Positions 10,607 through 18,664 of a stretch of 64,000 nucleotides of DNA are shown in pieces. The DNA comes from Ktedonobacteria bacterium (GTDB lineage Bacteria > Chloroflexota > Ktedonobacteria > Ktedonobacterales > JACDGC01), in NCBI GenBank assembly GCA_027459785.1, contig DAIDGU010000026.1, positions 116,057 through 180,056 of the forward strand. Reading direction: 5' to 3'. The stretch's first letter is position 1. Each line of letters begins with the position of its first letter. The position numbers were made by a program, and so were the translations under genes. Below the pieces are notes generated by a model. That model made no database searches, was not told the DNA's origin, and saw only the letters and a list, made by a program, of their open reading frames with translations.

Positions 10607-11077
10607 ATGGCAACGGAGGCAGGATGGCCCTCGTGGCGACTGCTGGCGCTGGATGTCGGCGCGGTGCGGATCGGCCTGGCCGTGAGCGATCCTTCCGGCA
10701 CGGTGGTCACGCCGCTGCGCGTCATTCGCCGCCGGCCCCAGGTCCAGGCGGTCGCGCAGATCGTCGCCGCCATCGCGGCGGAAGCGGCGGTGGGCGTGGT
10801 TGTCGGGCTGCCGCTGAGCCTTTCTGGCGCGCATTCCGACCAGACGCGCGCCACGGAAGCCTTCGCGGCGACGCTGGCGGCGCAGATCACTGTGCCGCTC
10901 GTCACCTGGGACGAACGCTATACCACCACGGAAGCCGAACGCATTCTGCGCGAGCGCGGCGTGCGCCGCGACCGCTGGCGCGAGCAGATCGACGCCGTGG
11001 CCGCCGGGGTGATCCTGCAAGATTACCTCGACGCGCACATCCCACCGGTCTTGCCACCACCACCAGAACATGATTGA
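10607..11077 (+). CDS. ruvX: RuvX/YqgF-family pre-16S rRNA nuclease or Holliday-junction resolvase
   Basis: The 156-residue protein has an RNase H-like fold. LLALDVGAVRIGLAVSDPSG carries the first acidic residue, VVGLPLSLSG is the second strand, and VTWDERYTTTEAERIL contains the conserved D-E-R-x-(S/T)T motif; D137 in the QIDAVAAGVILQDYL segment is the last acidic site. Members process the 5' end of 16S rRNA in E. coli and were first described as putative resolvases. GGAGGGAG lies 8 bases before ATG 10607, which is preferred to an earlier ATG seven codons upstream. MltG-like genes follow, a neighbourhood common in bacteria (ruvX-mltG). Confidence 0.93.
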   Translation: MATEAGWPSWRLLALDVGAVRIGLAVSDPSGTVVTPLRVIRRRPQVQAVAQIVAAIAAEAAVGVVVGLPLSLSGAHSDQTRATEAFAATLAAQITVPLVTWDERYTTTEAERILRERGVRRDRWREQIDAVAAGVILQDYLDAHIPPVLPPPPEHD

Positions 11078-11078
11078 G

Positions 11079-11272
11079 TGACCCCACCCCCGGCCCTCCC
11101 CATCCGCGGATGGAGAGGGGAGACGAGAGGTGGCCCCACCCCCAGCCCCTCCCCATCAAAGATGGAGAGGGGAGATCGATGGGCGAGAGGGCAGCCAAGA
11201 ATACCCTGATCAGCCTGCAAGGTTGATCTCCCCCTCTCCATCAAAGATGGGGAGGGGGCCGGGGGGTGGGGC
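11079..11272. repeat. Composite repeat: two direct and one inverted copy of the CCCCTCCCCATC family
   Basis: Copies at about 11079-11121 and 11134-11174 read GACCCCACCCCCGGCCC, CTCCCCATC, 6-8 variable bases, GATGGAGAGGGGAG. After about 50 bases of unique-looking spacer an inverted copy runs at 11228-11272. The same three-copy order, with a related spacer, is found at 37405-37622. Single copies lie at 59078-59127 and inside recN (52290-52331). Each copy can fold on itself around CTCCCCATCnnnGATGGAGAG. Confidence 0.85.
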
Positions 11273-11297
11273 CGCGAACAAGGGAGCTATTTGTCAC

Positions 11298-12641
11298 ATG
11301 GCCAGCCGACCACCAGGCGGGCGCAGACCCGCCGCGCCGCCACCACCACCGCCGGTCCCCGAACCGAAGAAAGTGCCGGCGAATGTCATCGTTCTCGCGG
11401 TTATCCTGATGTTGCTCGCGTTCGGTTGCGGCTATGGCGCGCTGGTCGTGCAGGCCGACCTGGCGCAGCCGGTTGCCAAGGGCAACGTGGCGTGTTCCCC
11501 TTTCGCCATCGGCAGCGGCGATACGATCAACGCCATCGCGGATCGCATGCAGCAACAGCACATCATCCGCAACGCGCTGATGTTCAAGCTGTATCTGAAG
11601 ATCAAGGGCAAGACGCTGAGCGTGCAGCCGGGATCGTACTGCCTCTCACCGAGCATGCGCTTGCAAGATATCGTCGCCACACTCAGTACGCCGCCCAGCG
11701 CGGCGTATGTGCAATTTACGGTCATCGACGGTGATCGGCTGACCCAGTATCCGGGCGATATCCTTGCCAGCGCCGTGCTGCACGATCCCGGCAATGCCGA
11801 TGACGGCCTGAAAGGGGCGAAAGCGCTACCTAATTTCAGTGCGACCGATTTTTTAAATATCACGATCAAAACGGGGATGTTCTCCGGCATCGAAAACTAT
11901 TGGTATGTTAAACCGTGGACCAGCCCAGCATTGACGAAATTGGAAGGCTATCTCGCGCCGAATACCTATCAGGTCGCGCCGACGGCCACCGCGACGGATA
12001 TCATTAAGACGATGCTGAATGGGCTGGGGGAAGATCTTTGCCCTGATCAGACGAGTGCCGACCAGTTCATCTTTGATCAGCAACAGTGTAAAGCCAACCA
12101 GGCGATCATCACGGTCCCGGCAAACGTGCCGGGGGCAGGCACCAAGTTGGGCGTCTTTGACGCCTTGCAAAAGTATTATCCCCCGACGAGTGCGTTCACT
12201 TCTTTGCAGCAAGCACTGATCATCGCCTCGTTGGCACAGCGCGAAGCGCGTTCCCCCGAACATCATTTTAAAGTAGCAAGCGTCTACTATAACCGCTATA
12301 AAAAACCTTCGGCAGAAACGGCAGGGCTGCTGAATGCTGATCCCGCCGAGCAGTACTGGTTAGGCGCACAGCCCGGTCAACCGAACCCCTGGCCAACCTT
12401 TGTCGCCGTTTGGGGGCCGGGCAAACTACCAGGCGATGAGGCCAATAACCCGTATAACCTCTACCTTACTCATGGATTGCCCCCCAGCGCCATCGCTGGC
12501 CCAGCGCAGGATGCCTTATACGCCGGCATCTTTCCGCCGGATACAGGCTATTACTACTTCTTTTTCGGCTGTGATAATACCAACCACTACGCAGCGACCG
12601 CCGCAGAGCAGGACGCTAATCAAGCAAAGTATGGTTGCTAG
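11298..12641 (+). CDS. MltG-like endolytic transglycosylase family protein, copy 1
   Basis: The 447-residue protein has a cytoplasmic Pro-rich start (AAPPPPPPVPEPKK), one membrane helix (VIVLAVILMLLAFGCGYGAL) and an extracytoplasmic MltG/YceG region. Family motifs are LEGYLAPNTYQV, DPAEQYWLG (from the usual DPTVxY) and NPYNLYLTHGLPPSAI. MltG cuts nascent glycan strands and is thought to end their growth. In the catalytic helix the usual S-I-V-E-K-E reads SLAQRE, with Gln 314 where the catalytic Glu of E. coli MltG (E218, as I recall) should be. AGGGAG precedes the ATG by 11 bases. A paralog follows. Activity is in doubt; a structural or septal role is possible. Confidence 0.85.
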   Translation: MASRPPGGRRPAAPPPPPPVPEPKKVPANVIVLAVILMLLAFGCGYGALVVQADLAQPVAKGNVACSPFAIGSGDTINAIADRMQQQHIIRNALMFKLYLKIKGKTLSVQPGSYCLSPSMRLQDIVATLSTPPSAAYVQFTVIDGDRLTQYPGDILASAVLHDPGNADDGLKGAKALPNFSATDFLNITIKTGMFSGIENYWYVKPWTSPALTKLEGYLAPNTYQVAPTATATDIIKTMLNGLGEDLCPDQTSADQFIFDQQQCKANQAIITVPANVPGAGTKLGVFDALQKYYPPTSAFTSLQQALIIASLAQREARSPEHHFKVASVYYNRYKKPSAETAGLLNADPAEQYWLGAQPGQPNPWPTFVAVWGPGKLPGDEANNPYNLYLTHGLPPSAIAGPAQDALYAGIFPPDTGYYYFFFGCDNTNHYAATAAEQDANQAKYGC

Positions 12642-12747
12642 CAGAAGGAAATGGCGATGATCGTGCTATGCATTTTGTTGCATGGACGAATCGTTGTAGG
12701 ATGAAGTCATAACCAAAACGCTCCGGGTTGATAGAAGGAAGGTATGT

Positions 12748-14049
12748 ATGGCTATTCGACCAAGGATGTATGGCGGTGGTCCTTCGCCAGCCGGGTTGAT
12801 CGTGCTGGCCGTCGTCGCCGTGCTGCTTATTGGGGGCTGTGGCTTTGGCTTTTATACGGTGCAGAGCGACCTGAACCAGCCGGTCGCCAGCGCCACTACG
12901 CCCTGCCAGCCCTTCACGGTGAATCCCGGCGACAGCGTCAACACCATCGCCGATAATCTGGAAGCGGCCCATCTAATCCGCAACGCCCTCATCTTCAAGC
13001 TCTATCTGCGGCTCAACAGCAAGACGCTCAACGCAGAGCCGGGCAAATATTGCCTTTCGCCGGGCATGGACCTGGGGACGATCACAGCGACGCTGAACAC
13101 GCCGCCCAGAACGGCGTTCGTCAAGTTTACGGTGCCAGAAGGCGACCGGCTGAGCCAATATGCCGCCGATATCCTGAACACCGCCGTCTTGCACGATCCA
13201 GGCAACAAGGATGACGGGCTGAAAGGGCAGAAGGCGCTGCCGAACTTCAAGGCCAGCGACTTCAATACCATCACCATCACCACCGGCAGCTTCGCCGGCA
13301 GCAACCAATACTGGTTCGTGCAGCCGTGGACGACGGGATCGGGCCACGCGCTGACCAAGCTGGAAGGTTATCTTTTCCCGAACACGTATTACGTCGATCC
13401 CACGTCCGACGCGACGGCGATCATCAAGACGATGCTCAACGGGCTGGGCGAGGCGCTCTGTCCCGGCCCCAGCGGCGCGCCGGACCAGTACGTGTTGAAC
13501 CAGCAGCAGTGCCAGGCGCACCAGGCGACGATCACGCCGCCGACGATCCCGTCGCAGTACCAGGCGACGGTGGGCAAGCCCATCGGCGTTTTCGACGCAC
13601 TGCGGGCGAAGAAACTCACGTTGCAGCAGGCGCTCATCCTGGCGTCGTTGGCACAGCGCGAGGCGCGCACCCCGCCGCACTTCTTTCTGGTGGATAGCAC
13701 ATACTACAACCGCTGGCAAGATACCGGCGTCGATCCGGGCGGCTACCTGGGGGCCGATCCCGCCGAGCAATATTGGCTGGGCGCGACGGGCAGCAATCCC
13801 TGGCCGAACCTACCGGATACTCCGGCCAATCTCGCCAGCAATCCCTACAATCTTTACAAGGTGCCAGGGCTGCCGCCCAGCGCCATCAGTGGACCGGGGC
13901 TGAACGCGCTGTATGGGGCCATCGACATCATCGGCACGAACTACCGGTTCTTCTTCTATGGCTGCGACCACCAGAACCACTACTATGCCGACGCCAACAG
14001 CATGTTCAACGGGCAGCAGCAGTACGGGTTGCCGGGCGTGAACTGCTGA
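12748..14049 (+). CDS. MltG-like endolytic transglycosylase family protein, copy 2
   Basis: The 433-residue protein is a tandem paralog of the preceding gene, about half identical along its length. It has one N-terminal membrane helix (GLIVLAVVAVLLIGGCGFG), a LysM-like early segment (FTVNPGDSVNTIADNLEAAH) and the MltG motifs LEGYLFPNTYYV, DPAEQYWLG and NPYNLYKVPGLPPSAI. It also has SLAQRE with Gln 303 in the expected catalytic position, so the substitution predates the duplication. The C-terminus adds an aromatic, Cys-containing tail (FFFYGCDHQNHYY) shared with copy 1, not typical of MltG. GAAGGAAGG lies 5 bases before ATG 12748. The 106-base gap to copy 1 suggests one transcript. Confidence 0.85.
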   Translation: MAIRPRMYGGGPSPAGLIVLAVVAVLLIGGCGFGFYTVQSDLNQPVASATTPCQPFTVNPGDSVNTIADNLEAAHLIRNALIFKLYLRLNSKTLNAEPGKYCLSPGMDLGTITATLNTPPRTAFVKFTVPEGDRLSQYAADILNTAVLHDPGNKDDGLKGQKALPNFKASDFNTITITTGSFAGSNQYWFVQPWTTGSGHALTKLEGYLFPNTYYVDPTSDATAIIKTMLNGLGEALCPGPSGAPDQYVLNQQQCQAHQATITPPTIPSQYQATVGKPIGVFDALRAKKLTLQQALILASLAQREARTPPHFFLVDSTYYNRWQDTGVDPGGYLGADPAEQYWLGATGSNPWPNLPDTPANLASNPYNLYKVPGLPPSAISGPGLNALYGAIDIIGTNYRFFFYGCDHQNHYYADANSMFNGQQQYGLPGVNC

Positions 14050-14091
14050 GGGCGATGGGGGATGGAGTAACCAGCCGCCGGGGGAGTGGCC

Positions 14092-14185
14092 AGCCGTCGC
14101 ACGGTCGCCGGGAGATCAACCTCCCGGCTCGGAAAAGGAACCCCTCTGGGCTAGGAGTGAGCGTATCCAGGATACATGGTAAAAC
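14092..14185 (+). repeat. Dispersed repeat (CGGTCGCCGGG...CCCGGCTCGGAA family), copy 1
   Basis: The copy reads GCACGGTCGCCGGGAG, a short variable part, CTCCCGGCTCGGAA, AGGAACCCCTCTGGGCTAGG, and ends in CGTATCCAGGATACATGGTA. It can fold by pairing CCGGGAG with CTCCCGG. Related copies are at 18438-18515, 39098-39205 and, reversed, inside recN at 52379-52436; a decayed one is near 42269. The rest of 14050-14339 shows no gene. Confidence 0.8.
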
Positions 14186-14339
14186 GGCCTGAGCGCGGCC
14201 ATCTCCGCGCCCTCGTCTGTTCGCTTTCGGCACGGATCTTGCGGCTGAGTCTGCGGCTTATGGCCTAGATAAGCTGTGAACGCCGCCGTCGTTACGTGCC
14301 GTTTACTGATTTTTGTGCTTCTGCCGGGAGGTTGCCCGC

Positions 14340-16004
14340 ATGTCGGACATCGTCGTCTCGTCGCAAACTGCGTCCGCACGCTCGAATATTCATAGTGCTA
14401 AGTCGCATGGCACATTGGATGCCGATATCATCATCGCCAATGCGCCGGACCCCGTCTTTGTCAGCGATCTCGAAGGCAAGATTTTGCAAGCCAACGATGC
14501 CGTGTCGCAACTGCTCGGCTTCCGGCCCGACGAAGTGCTGGAACAGTCCCTCTCGCGCTTCATCAGCGTCGCCGAAACGCGCGAATTCACTGCCGCCCTG
14601 CGTGAAGTCGTGGAACGCGGCGTCACGCGCAATGTCGTCCTGAATCCGCGCAGCGCCTCCGGTGAGGTCATCCCCACCAGCTTAAATGCCTCCGCCCTGC
14701 GCGACACCGAGGGCAAGGTCATCGGTGCCATCGGCATCCTGCGTGACATGCGCGAATTGGATAAAGCCCGTGCATATGCGGAAAGCTTGATCAAGAACGC
14801 GCCCGATCCGGTGTTCGTCAGCGACCTGGAAGGCAAGATCTTGTCGGCCAATGACGCCGTTTACGCGCTGCTCGGTTTCCGCACCGATGAATTGATCGAG
14901 CAATCGCTCTCGCGCTTCATCAGCGTCGCCGAGACACGTGAATTCCTGGCCGCATTGGACGAAGTGGTCGAACACGGTGTCACCCGCAATGCCCGATTGA
15001 ATCCACGTAGCGCCTCCGGTGAGGTCATCCCCACCAGCTTGAATGCTTCCGCCCTGCGCGACACCGAAGGCAACGTCATCGGCGCGATCGGCATGTTGCG
15101 CGACATGCGCGAACTGGACAAGGCCCGTGCCTATGCCGATAGCCTGATTAAATATGCGCCGGACCCGGTGTTCGTCAGCGATCTGGAAGGCAACATTCTG
15201 TCGGCCAATGACGCGGTATATGATCTGCTGGGGTTCCGTACCGACGAAGTGCTGGAACAATCGTTGTCGCGCTTCATCAGCGCCGAGGAGACGCGCGATT
15301 TCACCGCCGCGTTGCGCGAGGTCATCGAGCGTGGCGTCACGCGCAATACGCGCCTGAATCCGCGCAGCGCCTCCGGTGAGGTCATCCCCACCAGCTTGAA
15401 CGCCTCCGCTTTGCGCGACACCGAAGGCAATGTCATCGGTGCCATCGGCATCCTGCGCGACATGCGTGAATTGGATAAAGCCCTGGCCTATTCTGATAGC
15501 TTGATCAAGAACGCGCCGGACCCGGTGTTCGTCAGCGATCTGGAAGGCAAGATCTTGCAAGCGAACGATGCTGTTTACGCGCTGCTCGGCTTCCGGCCCG
15601 ACGAAGTGCTGGAACAGTCCCTCTCGCGCTTCATCAGCGTGGAGGAAACACGCGAATTCTTGGCCGCCCTGCGCGAGGTCATTGAGCGCGGCGTCACCCG
15701 CAACGCCCGGCTGAATCCCCGTAGCGCCTCCGGTGAGGTCATCCCGACGACGCTGAATGCTTCCGCCCTGCGCGACACCGATGGCAAGGTGATTGGTGCC
15801 ATCGGCATCCTGCGCGATATGCGCGCTTATGAGCAGGCCGTGCGCGACTTGCAAGAATCGAAATCCGAGTTGCAAGAGAAGATTTTGGACCTGGAAAAAT
15901 TCGAAGAAGTGGTGGTCGGGCGCGAATTGAAGATGATCGCGCTGGAAAAAGAGATCGAAGGTCTCAAGCGCGAGGTCGAAAAGCTGCGGGAGCAGGGCCG
16001 ATGA
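14340..16004 (+). CDS. Four-PAS-repeat sensor protein without output domain
   Basis: The 554-residue protein consists of four nearly identical PAS domains in tandem with an exact period of 119 residues (357 bp). Each carries APDPVFVSDLEG, LLGFR(T/P)DE, SLSRFIS, LNPRSASGEVIPT and LRDMRELDKA. A coiled coil of about 60 residues follows (LQESKSELQEKILDLEKF onward). No kinase, cyclase or DNA-binding domain is present, so it must signal through partners. GGGAGG lies 8 bases before the ATG. The stop overlaps the start of the kinase gene (ATGA), which argues for a complex with that coiled-coil kinase. PAS ligand unknown; no heme or flavin residues stand out. DNA similarity between repeats is high, implying recent duplication or gene conversion. 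Confidence 0.9.
   Translation: MSDIVVSSQTASARSNIHSAKSHGTLDADIIIANAPDPVFVSDLEGKILQANDAVSQLLGFRPDEVLEQSLSRFISVAETREFTAALREVVERGVTRNVVLNPRSASGEVIPTSLNASALRDTEGKVIGAIGILRDMRELDKARAYAESLIKNAPDPVFVSDLEGKILSANDAVYALLGFRTDELIEQSLSRFISVAETREFLAALDEVVEHGVTRNARLNPRSASGEVIPTSLNASALRDTEGNVIGAIGMLRDMRELDKARAYADSLIKYAPDPVFVSDLEGNILSANDAVYDLLGFRTDEVLEQSLSRFISAEETRDFTAALREVIERGVTRNTRLNPRSASGEVIPTSLNASALRDTEGNVIGAIGILRDMRELDKALAYSDSLIKNAPDPVFVSDLEGKILQANDAVYALLGFRPDEVLEQSLSRFISVEETREFLAALREVIERGVTRNARLNPRSASGEVIPTTLNASALRDTDGKVIGAIGILRDMRAYEQAVRDLQESKSELQEKILDLEKFEEVVVGRELKMIALEKEIEGLKREVEKLREQGR
14439..15866 (+). repeat. Four tandem 357-bp PAS-coding repeats
   Basis: The copies start at 14439, 14796, 15153 and 15510. 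Long blocks such as CGCAGCGCCTCCGGTGAGGT are identical in DNA as well as protein between copies, beyond what protein constraint needs. The array can be expected to vary in copy number between strains and to be prone to assembly collapse. Confidence 0.85.
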
Positions 16005-17194
16005 AGACGCGGCGACCTCCCGCGCCACCGGCTCCGCCCGCCACGGTGGCCGCCCTGAGCGATGCGGAACTGCGGCTGGCCTACACCCGCCTGCTGGAAG
16101 AGCGCGACGCCCTGGCGCTGCGCGTGCGCAAGAGCGAGGAACGCCGCCGCGCGATGGTACATATCATGGACGATCTCAACCAGGCGAATCGCAAGATGGC
16201 GGACCAGCGCCGCGCGATGTTGCACATCCTGGGTGACTACGAGCAGGATCGTCGCCGGATGGCCAGCCAGACCGAACGGCTGGATAATTCGCGCCGCGCG
16301 CTCATCCACATCTTGCAGGACTCCCATCAGTCCAAGCAGCGCCTGGAAAATAGCCGCAAAGCCATGATCCACATCATGCGTGACCTCAGCGAGACGACGG
16401 CGGAGATTCAGCGGCGCGAGCAGGAGTTGCGCGACAAACAGGAACAATTGGTGCAGGCGGGCAAGCTAGCGACCTTGGGCGAACTGACGACGGGCGTGGC
16501 GCACGAGTTGAATAATCCTCTCAACAACATTGGTCTCTTCATCGGTAACGCCATCGATCTCATCGAACTGGGCGAACCGGAGCGTGAAACCGTGCTGCGC
16601 GAACTGTTGCAGGCGATGCAGCAGGTGCGCAAGGCGACGGAGATTATCTCGCACCTGCGCACGTTTGGCCGTGCGGCCTCCGTCAGCCATGAGCCGGTGG
16701 CGCTCAATCAGGTGATCGACCGCGCCCTCGCCTTGATGCAGGAACAACTGCGTCTGCGCCAAATCGCGGTCGCAGTCAGTCTGCCGGCAAACGCGATGAC
16801 GGTTATCGGCAACTCGATCCAATTGGAGCAGGTTTTCATCAACTTGCTGACGAACGCGCGCGATGCGCTGACTGATGCCGCGGTCAAGCGCATCACCATT
16901 CAGGGCGCGTGCGGCGACGGGTGGATTGAGGTGCAGGTGCGCGACAGCGGGCCGGGCATTCCGCCGGGGTTGGAACAGCGCATCTTCGATCCGTTCTTTA
17001 CCACGAAGGAAGTGGGTGCTGGCACGGGCTTGGGCCTGTCGATCACCTATGGCATCATCCGCGACCATCAGGGGACGATTGATGTGATGAACGCGCCAGA
17101 TGCGGGAGCGATCTTTACTCTACGGTTGCCACTGGCGACGGCCACGCGCGAGGAGGACCATCAGTATGAACCGATCACATATCCTCATCGTTGA
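16001..17194 (+). CDS. Histidine kinase with heptad-repeat coiled-coil input
   Basis: The 397-residue kinase has a Pro-rich start, a long coiled coil (20-155), the phospho-acceptor box GELTTGVAHELNNPL with His 168, and an HATPase domain with NLLTNARDAL (N box), GPGIPPG (G1), FDPFFTTK (F box) and GTGLGLSI (G2). It has no membrane helix and no sensor domain of its own, so input likely comes through the coiled coil from the four-PAS protein whose stop codon it overlaps by 4 bases. The coil has four copies of RRAMxHIxxD at residues 49, 70, 98 and 119, spaced 21, 28 and 21, all multiples of seven. The next gene, a receiver-kinase, starts 29 bases before its end. Confidence 0.93.
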   Translation: MKTRRPPAPPAPPATVAALSDAELRLAYTRLLEERDALALRVRKSEERRRAMVHIMDDLNQANRKMADQRRAMLHILGDYEQDRRRMASQTERLDNSRRALIHILQDSHQSKQRLENSRKAMIHIMRDLSETTAEIQRREQELRDKQEQLVQAGKLATLGELTTGVAHELNNPLNNIGLFIGNAIDLIELGEPERETVLRELLQAMQQVRKATEIISHLRTFGRAASVSHEPVALNQVIDRALALMQEQLRLRQIAVAVSLPANAMTVIGNSIQLEQVFINLLTNARDALTDAAVKRITIQGACGDGWIEVQVRDSGPGIPPGLEQRIFDPFFTTKEVGAGTGLGLSITYGIIRDHQGTIDVMNAPDAGAIFTLRLPLATATREEDHQYEPITYPHR

Positions 17195-18389
17195 CGATGA
17201 CGCCGCCCTGCTGCAAGCCTTACCCCAGGCGTTGCAATTGCGGATGCGCCAGGTGCGCGTCGATACGGCGGAATCGGCCCAGGTGGCGCTGGAGCGCATC
17301 GCCAAGGTTGATTACGACGCCATCGTCAGCGACATCAAGATGCCCGGCATGGACGGGTTGGCGCTGCTGGCGCACATCCGCGAGTTGCGCCCGGAAACGC
17401 CGACGTTGCTCATCACGGGCCACGGCGAAGACAACCTGGCGATCCAGGCTTTGCGTGGCGGAGCCTATGACTTCATTCAAAAGCCTATCGAGCGTGAATA
17501 TTTCGTCGCGTCGTTGCAGCGCGCCGTGCAAGCACGCCAACTGCGCCGCCAGGTGGAAGCGCAACAGCGCACGCTGGCCGCGCACGCCGCCGCGCTGGAA
17601 GCGACCGTCGCCGCGCGCACGCGCGAGTTGCAGGACGTGCTGGCGGCGAAAGAAGAGTTCATGAGCATCGCCGCGCATGAGTTAAAGACGCCGCTCACCA
17701 GCATCAAGGCGCTGGCGCAGATCACGCGCAAACGCCTGGTCCACGCCGACCGCCCTGAAGGCGAATTGGTTGCCCGCATGGAAGGCGCGATCGGGCGCAT
17801 GGAGTTGCTGGTGAGCGATCTGCTGGACGGCGCGCGAATCGAGGCCGGTAAACTGAGTCTGCGCCAGGAGCCGACCGATCTGGTGGCGCTCTGCCGCCAG
17901 GTGATCGACGAGCAGGGTACCGACACGCAGCGCACCATCGATCTCTGCGCCCCAGAGGCCACCCTCTGGACCCAGGTCGATCCGGATCGGCTGAGCCAGG
18001 TGTTGATCAACCTTATCACCAATGCCGCCAAATATTCGCCGCCCAACGCGCCCATTACGGTCGGCGTGGACCACGACGAAGCCACCGTGCGCCTGTGGGT
18101 GCGCGACCGCGGCATCGGCATCCCGCTGGCGGCGCAGCCACACATCTTCGAGCGTTTCTATCGGGCGCCGGAAGCCGAAGTGCAGACGGGGTCGCGCCTG
18201 GGCGTGGGCCTGGGTCTCTATATCACGCGCGAGCTGGTCGAGCGCCACGGCGGCACGATCACCTTCACCAGCGATCCCGGCCAGGGCAGCACCTTCACCG
18301 TCACCTTGCCGCGCCTGCCCGCGCCGGCCTCCGTCAACGAGGGCAGCGGCCACCAAGGCCGCCACGAGGATGAAGACGGGGTGAATTGA
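17166..18389 (+). CDS. Receiver domain-histidine kinase fusion
   Basis: The 407-residue protein has an N-terminal receiver (acidic pair D10-D12, phospho-acceptor D56 in SDIKMPGMDG, K106 in QKPIE), a short coiled coil, a HisKA domain with FMSIAAHELKTPLTSI (His 171) and an HATPase domain (NLITNAAKYS, DRGIGIP, FERFYR, GVGLGLYI). It is cytoplasmic. The likely order is phosphotransfer from the preceding kinase to D56, which then controls this kinase. No terminal transcription factor is encoded next to it, so its target lies elsewhere. AGGAGG at 17151-17156 sits 9 bases before ATG 17166, inside the upstream gene. The three genes overlap and form one translationally coupled signalling operon. Confidence 0.93.
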   Translation: MNRSHILIVDDDAALLQALPQALQLRMRQVRVDTAESAQVALERIAKVDYDAIVSDIKMPGMDGLALLAHIRELRPETPTLLITGHGEDNLAIQALRGGAYDFIQKPIEREYFVASLQRAVQARQLRRQVEAQQRTLAAHAAALEATVAARTRELQDVLAAKEEFMSIAAHELKTPLTSIKALAQITRKRLVHADRPEGELVARMEGAIGRMELLVSDLLDGARIEAGKLSLRQEPTDLVALCRQVIDEQGTDTQRTIDLCAPEATLWTQVDPDRLSQVLINLITNAAKYSPPNAPITVGVDHDEATVRLWVRDRGIGIPLAAQPHIFERFYRAPEAEVQTGSRLGVGLGLYITRELVERHGGTITFTSDPGQGSTFTVTLPRLPAPASVNEGSGHQGRHEDEDGVN

Positions 18390-18437
18390 ACCAAGCAGCA
18401 AGCTAGCATCACAGCTAGATACGGAGGTAGGATTCCC

Positions 18438-18515
18438 AGCGCCGTGCGGTCGCCGGGGGCTGTACTGCAAACACATTTGCCCCGGCTCGGAATTACGAAC
18501 CTCTCCGGGCTGTAT
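18438..18515 (+). repeat. Dispersed repeat (CGGTCGCCGGG...CCCCGGCTCGGAA family), copy 2
   Basis: It reads GCCGTGCGGTCGCCGGGGGC, then TGTACTGCAAACACATTTG, CCCCGGCTCGGAATTACGAA, CCTCTCCGGGCT. The central TGTACTGCAAACACATTTG is shared almost exactly with the copy at 39098, so those two are a subfamily with a longer centre. Confidence 0.8.
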
Positions 18516-18523
18516 CTGGCATA

Positions 18524-18581
18524 GTCCACGTCGGTGGACTTCGTCGCCGCCAGGCGCTTAGGCGCGGTTTCAACCGCCCGC
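18524..18581 (+). repeat. Paired-hairpin repeat (TTCGTCGC...TTAGGCGCG), copy 1
   Basis: GTCCACgtcgGTGGAC forms a hairpin, followed by TTCGTCGC, a short gap, and TTAGGCGCGGTTTCAACCGCC, which forms a second hairpin. The same layout with different stem sequence occurs at 22530-22579, where the stems have changed together and so keep pairing. The remainder to 18664 has short C-rich direct repeats and no gene. Confidence 0.65.
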
Positions 18582-18664
18582 CGTCCCCCCGTGCATCATC
18601 AACCGCCCGCCGTCCCCTGCCCGCCATCCTCAGTCCGCGCCTCCGGCTCTCCTGGCGGAAATGC

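Noticed and set aside
14682..16028. 448-codon antisense frame opposite the PAS gene
   Set aside because: It is a shadow of the high-GC tandem repeats; the plus frame has clear PAS domains and an RBS.
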